A DNA stretch of 49,421 bases, taken from positions 1-49,421 of the forward strand of contig JAHYIV010000019.1 of assembly GCA_019429465.1 (NCBI GenBank). Direction: 5' to 3'. Made by a program: the position numbers and the translations under genes. The notes beneath the pieces are model-generated. The model saw only the letters and a list, made by a program, of their open reading frames with translations, was not told where the DNA came from and did not search any database. Position 1 is the stretch's first letter. Every line of letters starts with the position of its first letter. This DNA comes from Desulfoarculaceae bacterium. Its GTDB lineage: Bacteria; Desulfobacterota; Desulfobulbia; Desulfobulbales; Desulfocapsaceae. Below are positions 47,283 through 49,421 of this stretch, in pieces.

Positions 47283-47514
47283 CCGTCACTGCGAGGCGCG
47301 CCAGCAACGCGGCAGTCCAGAAACGTGCGGCCGAGGACGGTGTTATTTCCTGGATTGCTTCGCTGCCGCTCGCAAAGACGGTGTCACTTGCATCCTTTCA
47401 CGCTCCCCCCCCACCACCGTCACTGCGAGGCGCGAAGCAACGCGGCAGTCCAGAAACGTGCGGCCGAGGACGGTGTTATTTCCTGGATTGCTTCGCTGCC
47501 GCTCGCAAAGACGG
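47283..47514. repeat. Tandem CCGTCACTGCGAGG elements, short form
   Basis: Two 98-99-bp copies (47283-47381 and 47417-47514) with a 134-bp period. Both carry ACGTGCGGCCGAGGACGG inside. They end about 45 nt from the stop of the next minus-strand gene. The remaining interval 46860-47282 otherwise holds only the two palindromes. Confidence 0.88.
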
Positions 47515-47559
47515 GCGGGCCGCCTAATCCGTCGCCTCACTCCACCCATCCGTTGCTCT

Positions 47560-48798
47560 TTACGGTTTAAGGGCGGCGATAGGGATCACAGAAACGCCGT
47601 CGTCGCGCAGGTAGCCATAACCAGTGCCGGTGATTACTGCCAGCAGTGAGGGGGGGCCGCACTTGTCGGTATCCACGCGGGCGGCAAATTTCAATAAAGA
47701 GGCAACGCCTTGCTCCACCATCCCCGTCCCCAGTTTTATTTCAAACGCCCCCCAGCGACCATCGGCGCACTGAATCACGGCATCCACCTCCAGCCCCGTA
47801 TTATCCCGATATTGCAACACTTCGGCATCCACGACCTGGGCGTAAACCCGCAGGTCACGAACGACCAGCGATTCAAAGAGAAAACCCAGCAGGTTCATAT
47901 CGTTAAGCAATCCTTCCGGGGTGGCCCGCAATGCCGCAACCGCCAGGGAGGGATCCACGAAATGACGCTTGGCCGCGCTTCTGAGCCGTGACCGTGAACG
48001 TAAATGCGGTGCCCAGGCCGGTTGATCCTCCACAATCATCAGACGTTCCAAACTTGCCAGATACTCCAGTACGGTCTGAACCGTAATGCCGCCGATATCC
48101 TCCGCCATGCCGGTTGCAGACGCATAGGTGCCGGCATTGCGGGCCAGCGAGCGCAGCAACCGGCCGACTTTGTCGGGATCACGGCGAACCCCGTCCACCC
48201 GGCTGATATCCACCCGCCTGATTTCCTCCAGATAGTCCCGGTTGGCCCGCAGGGCTTGTTGAGAGGTCAGGCGCAGATGACCTGGCCAACCACCGACGGC
48301 AATCAGCTCCGTCAGTTCCGGAATATTCAGACCGGGATCGGGACAGGCAGGACGGCCGCCATTCAGTAACTCCGCCAGTGACACGGTCCCTGCGCTTCGC
48401 TCAAGCTCAAACAACGTCATGGGACGCAGTCGCAGCCGTGTCAAACGTCCGGCCCCGGTATGCCGGGTAATATCATCGGCGGGCGCCGCGGAACCGGTCA
48501 GGATGAACTGGCCCGGCGCGTCGCGCTCGTCAACCGTGCGCCGGATATGATTCCAGATGGCGGGTTCAATCTGCCACTCATCGATAAGACGCGGAGTATC
48601 GCCCGCCAATACCAGGCGGGGATCAACCGCTACTGCCTGACGGGCGTTCTCATCGACATCAAGCAATACTTCACTGGCGGCCAGATTCCGGGCTGTTGCC
48701 GTCTTGCCGCAAGCTTTCGGCCCTTCAATCACAACAGCGCCGGTGGATGACAGGCGCTGCCGCAATTCATTGTCCACCACTCTTGAACGATAACGCAT
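47560..48798 (-). CDS. AAA ATPase with DUF4143 domain (second copy)
   Basis: 412 aa. Walker A is EGPKACGKTATARN near 25-38, Walker B is PRLIDEWQ, and FILTGSAAP and RLRPMTLFELE follow as in the family. The C-terminal DUF4143 region has FLFESLVVRDL, then TGLEVDAVIQ and GAFEIKLG (D, ExK arrangement like a degenerate nuclease). It is clearly diverged from the first copy at 43110 and not a recent duplicate. Function is unknown. A GGGGCTGAG ribosome site precedes the ATG. It is isolated between repeat arrays. Confidence 0.9.
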   Translation of the reverse strand: MRYRSRVVDNELRQRLSSTGAVVIEGPKACGKTATARNLAASEVLLDVDENARQAVAVDPRLVLAGDTPRLIDEWQIEPAIWNHIRRTVDERDAPGQFILTGSAAPADDITRHTGAGRLTRLRLRPMTLFELERSAGTVSLAELLNGGRPACPDPGLNIPELTELIAVGGWPGHLRLTSQQALRANRDYLEEIRRVDISRVDGVRRDPDKVGRLLRSLARNAGTYASATGMAEDIGGITVQTVLEYLASLERLMIVEDQPAWAPHLRSRSRLRSAAKRHFVDPSLAVAALRATPEGLLNDMNLLGFLFESLVVRDLRVYAQVVDAEVLQYRDNTGLEVDAVIQCADGRWGAFEIKLGTGMVEQGVASLLKFAARVDTDKCGPPSLLAVITGTGYGYLRDDGVSVIPIAALKP

Positions 48799-49012
48799 CT
48801 CAGCCCCGTTAAACCCAAACTGTTAAGAACAACAATAGCAATAGTCTTATGCCAACAAATGTAACAGAATCAACACAACAAATGCAACAACATTGTCGGG
48901 AGTTTTCAGCTTTGCAAAAACTGAAAACAGATGGGGTGTACGAGAAAGTTTGAGAGTTTCAACTTGCCAACTTGGAAGCCTCCCCATGATAGACCGTCTC
49001 GCACTCCCACCA

Positions 49013-49421
49013 CCGTCACTGCGAGGACCGAAGCAACGCGGCAGTCCAGAAACGTGGAGTCAAGGACGGTGGTATTTCCTGGATTGCTTCGCTGCCGCTC
49101 GCAAAGACGGATGTACTTGCACCTTCGCATCCCGTGGCCCACGACCGTCACTGCGAGGCGCGTCAGCAACGCGGCAGTCCAGAAACGTGGAGTCAAGGAC
49201 GGTGGTATTTCCTGGATTGCTTCGCTGCGCTCGCAAAGACGGATGTGCTTGCATCCTTTCGCCCTTCCCCCCACCCACGTCACTGCGAGGCGCGCAGCAA
49301 CGCGGCAGTCCAGAAACGTGGAGTCAAGGACGGTGGTATTTCCTGGATTGCTTCGCTGCGCTCGCAAAGACGGATGTGCTTGCATCCTTTCGCCCTTCCC
49401 CCCACCCACGTCACTGCGAGG
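49013..49421. repeat. Tandem array of CCGTCACTGCGAGG elements running off the window
   Basis: Copies start at 49013, 49145, 49277 and 49408 (period 132, 132, 131 bp); the last is cut by the window edge. The last two units share even the spacer (TGTGCTTGCATCCTTTCGCC), so this is recent tandem growth. The interval 48799-49012 holds no gene. Confidence 0.92.

Overview
The window reads as chromosomal DNA of a sulfate-reducer-like member of the Desulfobacterota, most likely near the Desulfobulbales. This is an inference from gene content: an F1Fo ATP synthase operon that starts with paired b' and b genes and lacks a and c, an acetyl-CoA carboxylase whose alpha and beta carboxyltransferases are fused, an LctA/GlcF-type Fe-S oxidoreductase subunit, and a rubredoxin. 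Most genes lie on the minus strand.

Housekeeping part (about 0-28 kb). Reading along the minus strand there are tRNA-Phe with a terminator, a zinc-ribbon acidic protein, the tightly packed run dgt-valS-nadC, an Fe-S oxidoreductase, prfB with its +1 frameshift, corC-lnt, a GltA-type glutamate synthase small subunit, and alaS followed by the ATP synthase operon (b', b, delta, alpha, gamma, beta, epsilon). On the plus strand lie a biotin carboxylase, the fused carboxyltransferase and tRNA-Lys(CTT).

Acetate part (about 28-38 kb). A small plus a large sodium:solute symporter subunit, a cNMP/CBS/DUF294 protein with a DnaQ-type exonuclease (4-bp overlap), and acetyl-CoA synthetase form a recognisable acetate uptake and activation neighbourhood. 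A class II ketol-acid reductoisomerase sits inside it, delimited by repeats.

Accessory part (about 38-49.4 kb). A membrane-bound nucleotide-sugar dehydratase is followed by an AbiEi/AbiEii toxin-antitoxin pair with a palindromic operator, two DUF4143 ATPases, a frameshifted DDE transposase, a rubredoxin, and dense repeats.

The most unusual content is the repeats. At least five families can be read by eye: (1) a 179/180-bp element with terminal inverted repeats that begins 0-6 nt after the stop codon of three unrelated genes; (2) a 141-bp MITE in two inverted copies, each with a 6-bp target duplication, bracketing the Fe-S oxidoreductase and prfB; (3) an 80-bp palindrome present once empty and once carrying a 49-bp palindromic insert; (4) a 98-140-bp element starting CCGTCACTGCGAGG, present more than a dozen times and in tandem arrays; (5) long-armed palindromes of the kind moved by REP-associated transposases. 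No CRISPR array, prophage, rRNA or reverse transcriptase was found.
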